Below are positions 1-5,639 of a DNA stretch of 10,646 bases, piece by piece. How positions within the stretch are numbered: position 1 is the first letter of the stretch; each line of letters opens with the position of its first letter. Position numbers and translations under genes: made by a program. Origin of the DNA: Brevibacillus_H ginsengisoli (GTDB lineage: Bacteria > Bacillota > Bacilli > Brevibacillales > Brevibacillaceae); assembly GCF_050113715.1 (NCBI RefSeq), contig NZ_JBNJQR010000017.1, forward strand, positions 1-10,646, given 5' to 3'. The notes under the pieces were generated by a model that was not told the DNA's origin, made no database searches, and saw only the letters and a program-made list of their open reading frames with translations.

Positions 1-133
1 TAAAGTTGAGTTGATACTAAACTTCAAAACAGTTTTGCTTGGCTAGTGTTTGTTTCACTAAACGTTTATTGTTCAGTTTTCAAAGAGCATTTAGTTTATA
101 AATCAACCATCTCGTGGTGAGTGGCAGATTTAT
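1..133 (-). other. rRNA operon leader (upstream of a 16S gene lying off the left edge)
   Basis: Read on the minus strand, this stretch follows a strong promoter and carries a boxA-like element (71-89). It ends at the window edge in A/T-rich sequence of the kind found just before 16S genes. No 16S bases are visible, so the operon is inferred from the leader. A small CTC/GAG hairpin near the start of the transcript (111-120) is shared with the leader of the tRNA operon at 991-1007. It has no coding content. Confidence 0.7.
71..89 (-). promoter_or_regulatory. boxA-like antitermination/processing element of the rrn leader
   Basis: The minus strand reads TGCTCTTTGAAAACTGAAC. This matches the TTCTTTGAAAACT-type sequence found in Bacillota rRNA leaders and 16S-23S spacers, where it serves in antitermination and as an arm of the precursor processing stem. 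A related sequence occurs in the opposite sense at 10474-10494, beside the 23S 3' end. Confidence 0.7.
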
Positions 134-163
134 AATATAACACGTTTGAACCTTTCAATTCAA
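134..163 (-). promoter_or_regulatory. rrn promoter proximal to the 16S gene (TTGAAT-N18-TATATT)
   Basis: The -35 TTGAAT (158-163) and -10 TATATT (134-139) are 18 bp apart on the minus strand. The same hexamers and spacing occur at 1018-1047 in front of the tRNA cluster, and about 60 bp around the two sites can be aligned, including the first transcribed bases. Duplication of the motif and the boxA-like leader downstream support the call. Confidence 0.7.
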
Positions 164-243
164 CCCACAATTTTTGGTAGGCTAACCACTCGATCACTAG
201 AATCACTACTTCAAAATCTTATGCTCTCGATGGCCGGAAGTAC

Positions 244-273
244 AATATATCACACACACCTTCCGTATCTCAA
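244..273 (-). promoter_or_regulatory. Candidate upstream tandem rrn promoter (TTGAGA-N18-TATATT)
   Basis: The -35 TTGAGA (268-273) and -10 TATATT (244-249) are 18 bp apart, about 110 bp upstream of the proximal promoter and with the same spacing. Tandem promoters are usual for Bacillota rrn operons. The call rests only on hexamers, spacing and position between tRNA-Ser and the rrn leader. Confidence 0.5.
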
Positions 274-385
274 CCCTCAAATTCTGGAAATCTCCACTCG
301 GTCATATCAGCGCCTCGTGTGTAGATTTTTAATTCATTACATTTAACAGCCCTCAAATCAAATGCAATATTCGGAACTGTAATAG

Positions 386-474
386 TGGCGGAGGGAGAGG
401 GATTCGAACCCCCGTGACGTTGCCGCCTAACGGTTTTCAAGACCGCCCCGTTATGACCACTTCGGTATCCCTCC
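386..474 (-). tRNA. tRNA-Ser(UGA)
   Basis: The acceptor strands GGAGGGA/TCCCTCC pair, the discriminator is G and CCA is encoded. The anticodon loop CTTGAAA gives anticodon UGA (reads UCA/UCG-type serine codons). The T loop is GTTCGAATC, and a long variable arm makes it class II, 89 nt with CCA. It is the last gene of a five-tRNA minus-strand cluster, and no T-rich terminator follows before the rrn promoters. Confidence 0.96.
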
Positions 475-482
475 ACAAAAAA

Positions 483-565
483 TGGTGCCGGTAGAGGGAC
501 TTGAACCCCCACGGTTTCCCTCACGATTTTGAGTCGCGCGCGTCTGCCAATTCCGCCATACCGGC
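483..565 (-). tRNA. tRNA-Leu(CAA)
   Basis: The acceptor GCCGGTA pairs with TACCGGC, followed by discriminator A and an encoded CCA. The anticodon loop CTCAAAA gives CAA (reads UUG), on a 5-bp stem that includes one G-U pair. The gene has a variable arm and a GTTCAAGTC T loop, 83 nt with CCA. Only 8 bp separate it from tRNA-Ser. Confidence 0.95.
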
Positions 566-582
566 TTGTATGAAGTTAAAAA

Positions 583-659
583 TGGTCGGGAAGACAGGAT
601 TCGAACCTGCGACCCCTTGGTCCCAAGCCAAGTACTCTACCAAGCTGAGCTACTTCCCG
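583..659 (-). tRNA. tRNA-Pro(UGG)
   Basis: The acceptor CGGGAAG pairs with CTTCCCG, with discriminator A and encoded CCA. The anticodon stem CTTGG/CCAAG encloses loop CTTGGGA, giving anticodon UGG. The D arm (AGCTCAGC..GGTAGAG) and T loop (GTTCGAATC) are canonical. Length is 77 nt with CCA, 17 bp upstream of tRNA-Leu. Confidence 0.96.
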
Positions 660-686
660 ATTTTGTTTTTTAGGGTAGTGATTATA

Positions 687-763
687 TGGCGTGCCCTGAG
701 AGATTCGAACTCCCGACCTTTTGATTCGTAGTCAAACGCTCTATCCAGCTGAGCTAAGGGCAC
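687..763 (-). tRNA. tRNA-Arg(ACG)
   Basis: The acceptor GTGCCCT pairs with AGGGCAC, with discriminator G and encoded CCA. The anticodon stem TTTGA/TCAAA holds loop CTACGAA, giving ACG. In bacteria this anticodon is normally deaminated to ICG, so one tRNA reads CGU, CGC and CGA. Length is 77 nt with CCA. Confidence 0.96.
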
Positions 764-861
764 ATATTATGAAACGTACGAGGTGTGTCGCTTCTACTGG
801 CGACGACCATGGACGACGTTGCGTATTTAGTCGACCTTCCTTAATCCAAGGACAACAATTA
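764..861 (-). other. Unusually long spacer inside the tRNA cluster
   Basis: The 98 bp between tRNA-Ile and tRNA-Arg hold no recognisable tRNA, although the other spacers are only 8-27 bp. A 5-bp hairpin (787-791 with 800-804) and a GC-richer core (about 785-835) are visible. It could be a processing region or what is left of a lost tRNA. No intact cloverleaf or 5S-like sequence can be read in it. Confidence 0.4.
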
Positions 862-938
<77 letters not shown>

Positions 939-1017
939 CTATTTGCAATATAATCCTTAAAACGGGTGTAAGTAGTTTGTTTGTTAATCTACCATCTCAT
1001 TTGAGAGGCGGAATATC

Positions 1018-1047
1018 AATATAACATGTTTTGATCTAACAATTCAA
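1018..1047 (-). promoter_or_regulatory. Promoter of the tRNA cluster (TTGAAT-N18-TATATT)
   Basis: The -35 TTGAAT (1042-1047) and -10 TATATT (1018-1023) match the rrn promoter at 134-163 in sequence and spacing. Similarity continues into the initially transcribed region (986-1010 versus 101-124), including a short CTC/GAG hairpin. This places tRNA and rRNA operons under the same promoter type. Confidence 0.7.
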
Positions 1048-1227
1048 TATAAAAAAATGGTAATTTGTCACTCATAGCTAGATTTTTACTTTGACCATCC
1101 TGTGTTAGATGAAAATAAAGTTCTAGTCTGCTGCTACGGTTTCAGTCCGATTTTCTACTCTCAATTTTCCCGATAGTCATGTAAAGATACCTTAACCCAA
1201 AAAATATTGTGTTAACTCCACTATGAG

Positions 1228-1260
1228 GTACCAATTAAAGTTGGTACTATTTGTTTTTTT
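1228..1260 (+). terminator. Rho-independent terminator-like hairpin with no gene before it
   Basis: The arms GTACCAA (1228-1234) and TTGGTAC (1241-1247) form a perfect 7-bp stem with a 6-nt loop, followed by TATTTG and seven T on the plus strand. No plus-strand gene lies to its left, so it may be the terminator of a lost gene or an attenuator ahead of the membrane protein gene at 1309. Otherwise 1048-1290 shows nothing recognisable. Confidence 0.5.
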
Positions 1261-1308
1261 CATTATCACTTTAAATGTAGATATATTCTTATGTTCGAGG
1301 TGAATTTT

Positions 1309-1650
1309 ATGGTAAAAGTCAAAACACTTCTCATTTTCTATTTCATACTTTCGTTCGTTTTTTTTAGCGGCAGACTGCTGTACATAATAGATACCTATAG
1401 TATGGGAGAAGGACCGGTCCCTCCAGAAGCGTTTCAGAGATTATTCGTTTGGGTTAACGTATTCGCTTATTTTTATATCGTGCCTCTGATAATTGTAGGA
1501 TTGCTAAGCTTTATCCGCTTATTTAGACGTAAAGGTCTTTCTCGTATTCTCGGAATATTATTAAGCGTACTGTATATATTATTTGCAGCCACGGTTGGGT
1601 ACTTCTTGATGTTCGTATTTATTCTACAGTTTTACGGTTTCGCTCCATGA
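1309..1650 (+). CDS. Small membrane protein of unknown function (113 aa)
   Basis: I do not recognise a family. The protein is strongly hydrophobic, with about three membrane segments (residues roughly 5-25, 42-66 and 78-108). A short Gly/Pro-rich stretch (GEGPVPPE) lies between the first two, and basic residues after the second (RLFRRKG) suggest a cytoplasmic loop there. An upstream in-frame ATG at 1291 adds six residues, but the GAGGTG ribosome site at 1297-1302 lies inside that extension and 6 nt before the ATG at 1309, so I start there. The gene stands alone on the plus strand and its stop codon is embedded in its own terminator. A weak promoter (TTCATT-N17-TATATT) may lie at about 1259-1287. 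It could be a membrane stress or immunity-type protein, but nothing in the sequence proves this. Confidence 0.7.
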   Translation: MVKVKTLLIFYFILSFVFFSGRLLYIIDTYSMGEGPVPPEAFQRLFVWVNVFAYFYIVPLIIVGLLSFIRLFRRKGLSRILGILLSVLYILFAATVGYFLMFVFILQFYGFAP

Positions 1651-1680
1651 GTAGCTTTTGAGCTACTCATTTTCTCTTTT
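1647..1680 (+). terminator. Rho-independent terminator overlapping the stop codon
   Basis: ATGAGTAGCT (1647-1656) pairs perfectly with AGCTACTCAT (1661-1670) around a 4-nt loop, followed by a T-rich tail. The TGA stop of the membrane protein gene lies inside the 5' arm. Confidence 0.85.
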
Positions 1681-1681
1681 G

Positions 1682-1890
1682 TTAAATCTCTGTTATAGAC
1701 CTTAAGATTTCTTTAGCTCCATCATCAAATTCACAATATTTTTCGTGGGATTTGGATTATAGGCTATCCTTTGTAAATCTGGCACTAGTTCCTTATTGGC
1801 CAATTAATGTACTGAATCCATTCAAACAACTCTGGCAAAAATCAGTTTTAAAGCAGATGCTTCCTCTGCCCGTGTCAGCCTCTGATTCGA
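1682..1890 (-). pseudogene. Decayed DUF5071-like gene
   Basis: No full frame survives, but three pieces in different minus-strand frames fit one protein in the right order. LPELFEWIQYINWPI (1794-1838) matches the characteristic core of DUF5071 (HEAT-like) proteins. VPDLQRIAYNPNPT (about 1743-1786) and FDDGAKEILRSI (about 1690-1726) match the usual C-terminal part. About 15 codons just upstream (LTRAEEASALK, about 1850-1885) may be more of the N-terminal side. Stops (TGA at 1842-1844, TAG at 1785-1787), frameshifts and a large internal deletion after WPI separate the pieces. The family name is from memory of the motif pattern. The N-terminus is not recognisable, and the intergenic region 1681-2000 holds nothing else on the plus strand except the ribosome site of the next gene. 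Confidence 0.6.
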
Positions 1891-2000
1891 TCGGAATATA
1901 CTTTAATTTGAACTCTCGATACCCGTTAGCTGAATTGGGCATTCCACTCAGAGCATACACCTATGTTTTACATATACTGCTCAAGAAAGGAGGAGTTTGT

Positions 2001-2423
2001 ATGCAGCATCCAATTTATTTTCCCAATAAGAGTTATCCTTTGTCGCTTCCCTATCCTTATCATCCAAATTTTCAGTATGTACATTATAGTCAGCTTATCC
2101 CTGTATACGCTGGTAGGACCTTTCGTTATGATTATGAAGATGGCAATGTATTTATCATTCATTTCTTTGACCCTACTCATCGGCATGATGAAGGGATTGC
2201 TGGACCGCATACAGGATTCAAAGGTTACTATACATTCAATTACGTGGAGATCGCTCCTTGTGTTTACTTTATGTATTGGTTGGAAGAAGTCTACACGGTC
2301 AGCCAAATTGCTGATTTTAATAGGATGCTGGTCTATACCCATTATACCTATGATGAAAAAGGTACTCGAAAAAGTCTATTTCATTCCGGGACCATAACCG
2401 AAATAGACAGCTTCACCTCGTAA
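2001..2423 (+). CDS. MoaF-like small beta-barrel protein (140 aa)
   Basis: The start at 2001 is set by a perfect AAAGGAGG (1986-1993) 7 nt upstream. The frame stays open 83 codons further left, but that part has no start signal and overlaps a relic gene on the other strand. After a Pro/Tyr-rich N-terminus (residues 1-35) comes GRTFRYDYEDGNVFIIHF (38-55), then YVEIAPCVYFMYWLEE (81-96), TVSQIADFNRMLVYTHYTY (99-117) and a closing SGTITEI (129-135). This alternating strand pattern fits MoaF-like domains, a lipocalin/calycin-type barrel often found as small single-domain proteins. No enzyme activity is established for most members, and a molybdenum-cofactor role should not be assumed from the name. 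His59, His62 and His70 cluster near Asp57, which could be a ligand site (inference). It is monocistronic and followed by a terminator. Confidence 0.65.
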   Translation: MQHPIYFPNKSYPLSLPYPYHPNFQYVHYSQLIPVYAGRTFRYDYEDGNVFIIHFFDPTHRHDEGIAGPHTGFKGYYTFNYVEIAPCVYFMYWLEEVYTVSQIADFNRMLVYTHYTYDEKGTRKSLFHSGTITEIDSFTS

Positions 2424-2471
2424 TCCCAACTCATCCCTCTGTAGAACAATGCTGCCCTTTCGTTTAACAAA

Positions 2472-2505
2472 GGCTGCTGAATTATCACCGGCAGCCCATT
2501 TTTGT
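2472..2505 (+). terminator. Rho-independent terminator after the MoaF-like gene
   Basis: GGCTGCTG (2472-2479) pairs with CGGCAGCC (2489-2496), including one G-U pair, around a 9-nt loop. A CATTTTTG tail follows on the plus strand. Confidence 0.75.
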
Positions 2506-2539
2506 GTTTGTTCAGCTATCGATTCCGTTAGCTCAACAT

Positions 2540-2752
2540 TCACTTAAATCGTCCTTCATCAATTCTCTTCTTTGCCAATATCCTTGTTTCTTCGTCGTCA
2601 TCAGTTAATAAAATTTTTTGTAGCTAAGTAAATCTAACGTTTTCATCAGAGTTATCAGCGAGAATTACCATTATCTCAACAGGAATAGCTTTATTGTGTG
2701 CTACCCATTTACGCATGTCTGGGTACTTTTCAATCACTTCTTTAGCGTTTTT
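2540..2752 (-). pseudogene. HEAT/LRV-type repeat protein, decayed
   Basis: On the minus strand this frame reads NAKEVIEKYPDMRKWVAHNK, then IPVEIMVILAD and SDENVRFT. It then hits TAG (2624-2626) and resumes as LLTDDDEETRILAKKRIDEG before its TGA. The pattern (hydrophobic helix, D-x-D-x-x-V-R, V-A-x-N/K-x-x-x-P) is that of HEAT/leucine-rich-variant repeats found in small bacterial repeat proteins. The middle lacks about 15-20 bp, including most of the expected VAxKR helix, and carries an indel. The frame begins directly after a TAA at an A7 tract (2748-2754 on the plus strand as T7). The preceding gene (2734-3198) runs into the same tract in another frame, so the two may once have been one protein. 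Confidence 0.6.
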
Positions 2753-3198
2753 TTATTTCTAAAGGCAGATTCAATTTCCTGCCCATAAAAAATGATACAG
2801 TAGTTTAGTAGTTCCTTCACTTCAGTAGTAATAAGTGGTTCTACTTCCTTAACATCCTTATAATACTGGTCATTGTCACCATATGGGGAAAATTCGAATC
2901 CTACGTATATCGGATTAAATTGGTCGATGCTAGCATCAATGTTCTTACATAACAGCGTATTAAAATGATGAGATAAATGTGAATTTGTGTTTACACAAAA
3001 ATAGCATTGATAAATTTTGTTATATTCATCTGGTATCTGAAGTATTTCGTTTGCAATGTGATAGATAAGGCTGGAAATTACGTAGCAGCTACCCTTAAAA
3101 GGATGGATACCTTTCTTCTTACTTGATAATTTTTCGTAAGTTTTTCTTGCACTTTCCATTATTACTCTACTTTGGTCTCCATTTAATGACTGCATCAT
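2734..3198 (-). CDS. Unknown protein (154 aa), possibly truncated by a frameshift
   Basis: I do not recognise the family. The start at 3198 is chosen because GGGAGG (3204-3209) lies 5 nt upstream; a second ATG follows immediately at 3195. The protein looks soluble and mixed alpha/beta: a charged N-terminal helix with SARKTYEKLSSKKK at about residues 16-29, a hydrophobic VISSLIYHIANEIL helix, a CYFCVNTNSHLSHH stretch, and an acidic C-terminal part with YGDNDQYYKDVKEVEP. There is no signal peptide or membrane segment. The last residues RNKKTLKK arise where an A7 tract shifts the frame away from the HEAT/LRV-type sequence that continues downstream. The original product may therefore have been an N-terminal domain fused to repeats. 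No partner gene or clear promoter is visible, and the A/T-rich 3199-3395 upstream is otherwise empty apart from the ribosome site. Confidence 0.6.
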   Translation of the reverse strand: MMQSLNGDQSRVIMESARKTYEKLSSKKKGIHPFKGSCYVISSLIYHIANEILQIPDEYNKIYQCYFCVNTNSHLSHHFNTLLCKNIDASIDQFNPIYVGFEFSPYGDNDQYYKDVKEVEPLITTEVKELLNYCIIFYGQEIESAFRNKKTLKK

Positions 3199-3394
3199 AA
3201 CAACCTCCCATTGGTTTATGAAAAGCATACTACAACTATGTTTACATGGCTTATTCAAGCGACAGAAAAATAAAGTGAATTTTTTAACTGCTTAGTAAAT
3301 ATTATTATTTTCATAATAAATAGTTTTAAAATTACAGGTATCCTAAAATGACCCTATCAACTCATTTAAGGAAACTGCCAAATAGTTCAGTATC

Positions 3395-3427
3395 AAAAAG
3401 AGGAGTAGCCACGATTGCCACTCCTCC
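3395..3427 (-). terminator. Terminator of the hydrolase-DoxX operon
   Basis: The arms 3400-3409 and 3417-3426 pair at nine of ten positions (core GAGGAGT/ACTCCTC). On the minus strand the hairpin is followed by five T (3395-3399). It lies about 170 bp past the DoxX stop and just past the truncated frame at 3466, closing the operon. Confidence 0.75.
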
Positions 3428-3465
3428 ACTATTGATCCCGTTAGAATCACAACTTGCATATAGTG

Positions 3466-3642
3466 TTATACCCTATCCTCTCGATATGCCTGCCTTACCC
3501 GCTCGATCTGGGCGAGGTGGTAACGGACATGTTGGCGCGCAGCATTTGGAACAGGAGCAGATGCTACTCGGGGTTCCAACCGTTCATATCCCAGGTTATT
3601 CGTCCAGATGAACTGTAACCTTGCTAGCTGGCAGTTGTTCCG
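3466..3642 (-). pseudogene. C-terminal fragment of an unknown (possibly DinB-like) protein
   Basis: Minus-strand frame open for 58 codons between a TAA (3643-3645) and its own TAA (3466-3468). It overlaps the end of the DoxX gene in another frame. From about residue 5 it looks like real protein: LARLQFIWTNNLGYERLEP, VPNAARQHVRYHLAQIERVR. The amphipathic, His- and Arg-containing tail (HVRYHLAQIERVR) resembles the last helix of DinB-like small proteins, but I am not certain of the family. It has no start codon with a ribosome site. The upstream part seems to have been lost where the DoxX gene now ends, and the fragment is followed by the operon terminator as expected for a last gene. Confidence 0.45.
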
Positions 3643-4000
3643 TTATGTGGCGATTGACAGGTCTCCTAACTACTGCGATCCATACAAGTAGAAGAAGCAT
3701 AATAACTGGAACGATCACATCGCCAGCCGCCCCTTTCGCAAGCGATGATATTGTTGCGCCGATCATAATCAACGCCAATAACATCGCACCGTAACGCGAA
3801 GAAGACCGAATGAGCAGCGCAATCGCTCCGGCAATTTCCAGGATCCCAATTGTTATACGAAACCATGCAGGATACCCTAGCTTGTTGAAGACTTCCACCA
3901 TTGCTTGCACACCCATTAGTTTAAGGACCGCCGCTTGAATAAAAATCAGCGCTATCAGAGCGAGTCCGATACAGCCTGCATATTTCCACAATTTGCTCAT
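3596..4000 (-). CDS. DoxX-like membrane protein (134 aa)
   Basis: Small integral membrane protein with four hydrophobic segments (residues about 7-28, 46-64, 68-87 and 95-111). It carries the DoxX-like signature around GYPAWFRITIGILEIAGAI (42-60), preceded by AAVLKLMG (23-30). Length is typical for the DoxX-like family. Members are uncharacterised or linked to quinone or oxidative-stress membrane complexes, so the function here is open. The ATG at 4000 overlaps the TGA of the upstream dihydrofolate-reductase-like gene by 4 bp (ATGA), with GAGGTGAGGTG just upstream, which points to translational coupling. The hydrophilic C-terminus (about 112-134) overlaps a foreign-looking frame (3466-3642), so the last residues may derive from a recombination joint. 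Confidence 0.8.
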   Translation of the reverse strand: MSKLWKYAGCIGLALIALIFIQAAVLKLMGVQAMVEVFNKLGYPAWFRITIGILEIAGAIALLIRSSSRYGAMLLALIMIGATISSLAKGAAGDVIVPVIMLLLLVWIAVVRRPVNRHITEQLPASKVTVHLDE

Positions 4001-4584
4001 CTACACCTCACCTCTCTTTTTCCGTAGACAAGTCCGACGACTCCGGAACTAAACGTTTTGGCTTCTGCAAGTTTAAGATCGATTCTGTCCTTAATATTTT
4101 TAAAGAGTGGTCTTCCACCACCAACAACAATAGGATTGACATTAATCCGATATTCATCAATCAAGCCGAGCTGCATAAATGTTTGCGCAAGGCCAGAGCT
4201 GGCGATCATCACAATGTTCTTGCCGGGCTGCTGTTTCATTTTCGCAACTTCTTCCGCAATATGTTCTTTTACCAGTCTGGAATTGCTCCATTCCACTTTG
4301 TCCAAAGTCTTGGAGAATACAATTTTCTCTGTCTTCTCAATCCAGACAGCATGTTCGGCATGGTACTTCGATTTTGACCAGACGGGATGCGCGGGTACAG
4401 TCGGCCAGAAGCTTTCCATCATTTGATAAGTCACACGTCCAAATAAAACGGTGTCTATGGTGTTTAGCAAGTCGGTGACATAGTTCTGTTCTTCCTCTGT
4501 ATGGATAATTCAATCCATTTCACCGTTGGGTCCTGTTACGAAGCCATCAAGCGATACGTGCATGAGTAAAATGATTTTTCTCAT
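3997..4584 (-). pseudogene. Dihydrofolate reductase/RibD-C family gene with an in-frame TGA
   Basis: The full frame starts at ATG 4584 with GGAG (4594-4597) upstream and begins MRKIILLMHVSLDGF, GPNGEMD. Codon 25 is TGA (4510-4512) where family members have Trp (GEMDW), and the frame then continues undisturbed with IIHTEEEQNYVTDLL. The rest carries the expected VLFGRVTYQMMESFWP, a central helix-strand with IVMIASSGLAQTFMQLGLID, and the diagnostic INVNPIVVGGGRPLF. One TGG-to-TGA change therefore splits a normal 195-codon gene. The family contains NADPH-binding reductase-fold proteins related to RibD and DHFR, usually of unknown substrate. Other genes here use TGG for Trp, so TGA is a real stop. 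Internal restart (TTG at 4470 or the ATG pair in QMMES) could make a shortened protein lacking the N-terminal strand. It lies 19 bp after the hydrolase and overlaps DoxX by 4 bp. Confidence 0.85.
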
Positions 4585-4603
4585 TGCTATAGTCTCCTTT
4601 AAA

Positions 4604-5398
4604 TTACATGGAGAAAAAATCAGTCAAAACGGGAGTGAGGAGATCCGGAGCCACGTTATGATCCTGACCTTCCAGGATGCGGAGCTTTGCGTTAGGGAGA
4701 CCGTCTGCGAGAGCTTTCACCGCATTTTGCTGGTACTCGGGACTTGTTCCTCCTCCCATCACGAGCGTCGGGATCGAGACGGAAGACCACCGGTCGGCTG
4801 GCAACGGGTTGCCCGACATGGTGTCACCCATGATGGTGCCGTCATAGACCAACGTGTGCGCTACGGCTTCCATCGCCGGCCAGAATGGCGCGCTTCGCAT
4901 CGAGGCAACGAAATCGGCAGGAACGTCGGCTGCCTTCGTTAAGAAGTACTCGACCGCGTCGCCTCGGCGGCCCGACGATATCAGTTCTTTGAGCTGCTGC
5001 AAGTAATTCTCCGGCAGCGGAGGGCGAGCGCTGTCAACGACGAACGGCGGCTCGTACAATGCAAGACTCGCGATAGCGAGCTTGCGAGCCGCTTCGAGGG
5101 CGAGGACTGCACCGGAAGACATGCCGAATACGGATGCCGATCCGCCGGCTTCGTTGATGAGAGCTTCGATATCTTCGACCTCGCGCTCAACCGCGTACGG
5201 CGCCGTATCGCCGCTGTCCCCACGACCCCGGCGGTCGTAATTAAATACGGTAAAGTGGGGAGACAGAAGCGAAGCAAGCTGCGACATCATCGGATCCAAA
5301 CGAGTTTGAAATGCAGCGCATATCAGGACGATCGCCGGTCCATTCCCGGTTTTATCGAACGCAATGGTGGTGCCGTCTTTCGAAATTACTTTTCTCAT
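4604..5398 (-). CDS. Alpha/beta hydrolase (264 aa)
   Basis: Soluble alpha/beta-hydrolase-fold enzyme. Visible marks are the N-terminal strand pair with PAIVLICAAFQTRLDP (residues 21-36, oxyanion region), the DRRGRGDSGD turn (55-64), the nucleophile elbow G-M-S-S-G (92-96, Ser94) and the catalytic-His region EGQDHNVAPD (243-252, His247). The usual acidic residue after the sixth strand (LVMGGGTSPEY) is not obvious. The frame is open 58 codons further upstream into a glyoxalase remnant. I start at 5398 because GAGGAGGT (5406-5413) lies 7 nt before that ATG and the protein then has normal length. The substrate is not predictable. It is first intact gene of the operon, under the MerR-type promoter at 5609-5639, which suggests induction by a small hydrophobic or reactive compound (inference). 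It is clearly more GC-rich than the flanking genes. Confidence 0.9.
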   Translation of the reverse strand: MRKVISKDGTTIAFDKTGNGPAIVLICAAFQTRLDPMMSQLASLLSPHFTVFNYDRRGRGDSGDTAPYAVEREVEDIEALINEAGGSASVFGMSSGAVLALEAARKLAIASLALYEPPFVVDSARPPLPENYLQQLKELISSGRRGDAVEYFLTKAADVPADFVASMRSAPFWPAMEAVAHTLVYDGTIMGDTMSGNPLPADRWSSVSIPTLVMGGGTSPEYQQNAVKALADGLPNAKLRILEGQDHNVAPDLLTPVLTDFFSM

Positions 5399-5428
5399 TC
5401 TTATTACCTCCTCATGATTTGATTTTAC

Positions 5429-5572
5429 TTCCGAACAACCATCAGTCCCGTTGCCATCCGGGTCCTGAAACGTAAAGAATTGAACGCCTTGTCTGGACTC
5501 AATCCCGTTGGCTACGATGGCTCTCTTGGAGCGGACACGGTCCAGTGCGGCAGCTAGTCGGGCGATAATCAT
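5429..5572 (-). pseudogene. Glyoxalase/VOC-family C-terminal remnant
   Basis: Forty-eight codons in frame with the hydrolase read AAALDRVRSKRAIVANG, then GVQFFTFQDPDGNG. This is the typical last beta-alpha-beta unit of a vicinal-oxygen-chelate protein (glyoxalase/bleomycin-resistance type). The N-terminal two thirds are missing and no stop separates it from the hydrolase frame. The sequence before it (AAAAGGGATGATTATC) looks like the former ribosome site and leader, so an internal deletion may have joined leader to C-terminus. A translated read-through product would add 58 residues to the hydrolase, but the hydrolase has its own strong ribosome site inside. Confidence 0.65.
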
Positions 5573-5608
5573 CCCTTTTCTTAGTTGCTATCTTTTTCCA
5601 GTACCCTC

Positions 5609-5639
5609 ACTTTACAGCATTACGTTACGTAAGGATCAA
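5609..5639 (-). promoter_or_regulatory. MerR-family-type promoter/operator for the hydrolase operon
   Basis: The -35 TTGATC (5634-5639) and -10 TAAAGT (5609-5614) are separated by 19 bp instead of 17. The spacer contains the perfect 13-bp dyad TTACGTTACGTAA (5620-5632). An overlong spacer with a central inverted repeat is the hallmark of promoters activated by MerR-family regulators, which bend the DNA to bring the hexamers into line. No merR-like gene is in the window, so the regulator must be elsewhere or lost. Confidence 0.75.

Noticed and set aside
270..731. Reading frames across the tRNA genes on both strands
   Set aside because: They run through tRNA-Ser, tRNA-Leu, tRNA-Pro and tRNA-Arg sequences and have no ribosome sites; the tRNA structures explain the DNA.
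1752..2000. N-terminal extension of the MoaF-like gene by 83 codons
   Set aside because: A perfect AAAGGAGG sits at the correct distance from the ATG at 2001, no start signal lies before 1752, and the stretch overlaps a DUF5071-like relic on the other strand.
1963..2397. Overlapping hydrophobic frames within the MoaF-like gene (both strands)
   Set aside because: They are shadows of the coding frame, which has the ribosome site and the family pattern.
3348..3611. Plus-strand 87-codon frame
   Set aside because: It crosses the minus-strand operon terminator and the antisense of a protein-like fragment, and it has no ribosome site.
4526..4942. Plus-strand frame opposite the hydrolase
   Set aside because: It is the antisense of a well-supported alpha/beta hydrolase in GC-rich DNA, where long shadow frames are expected.
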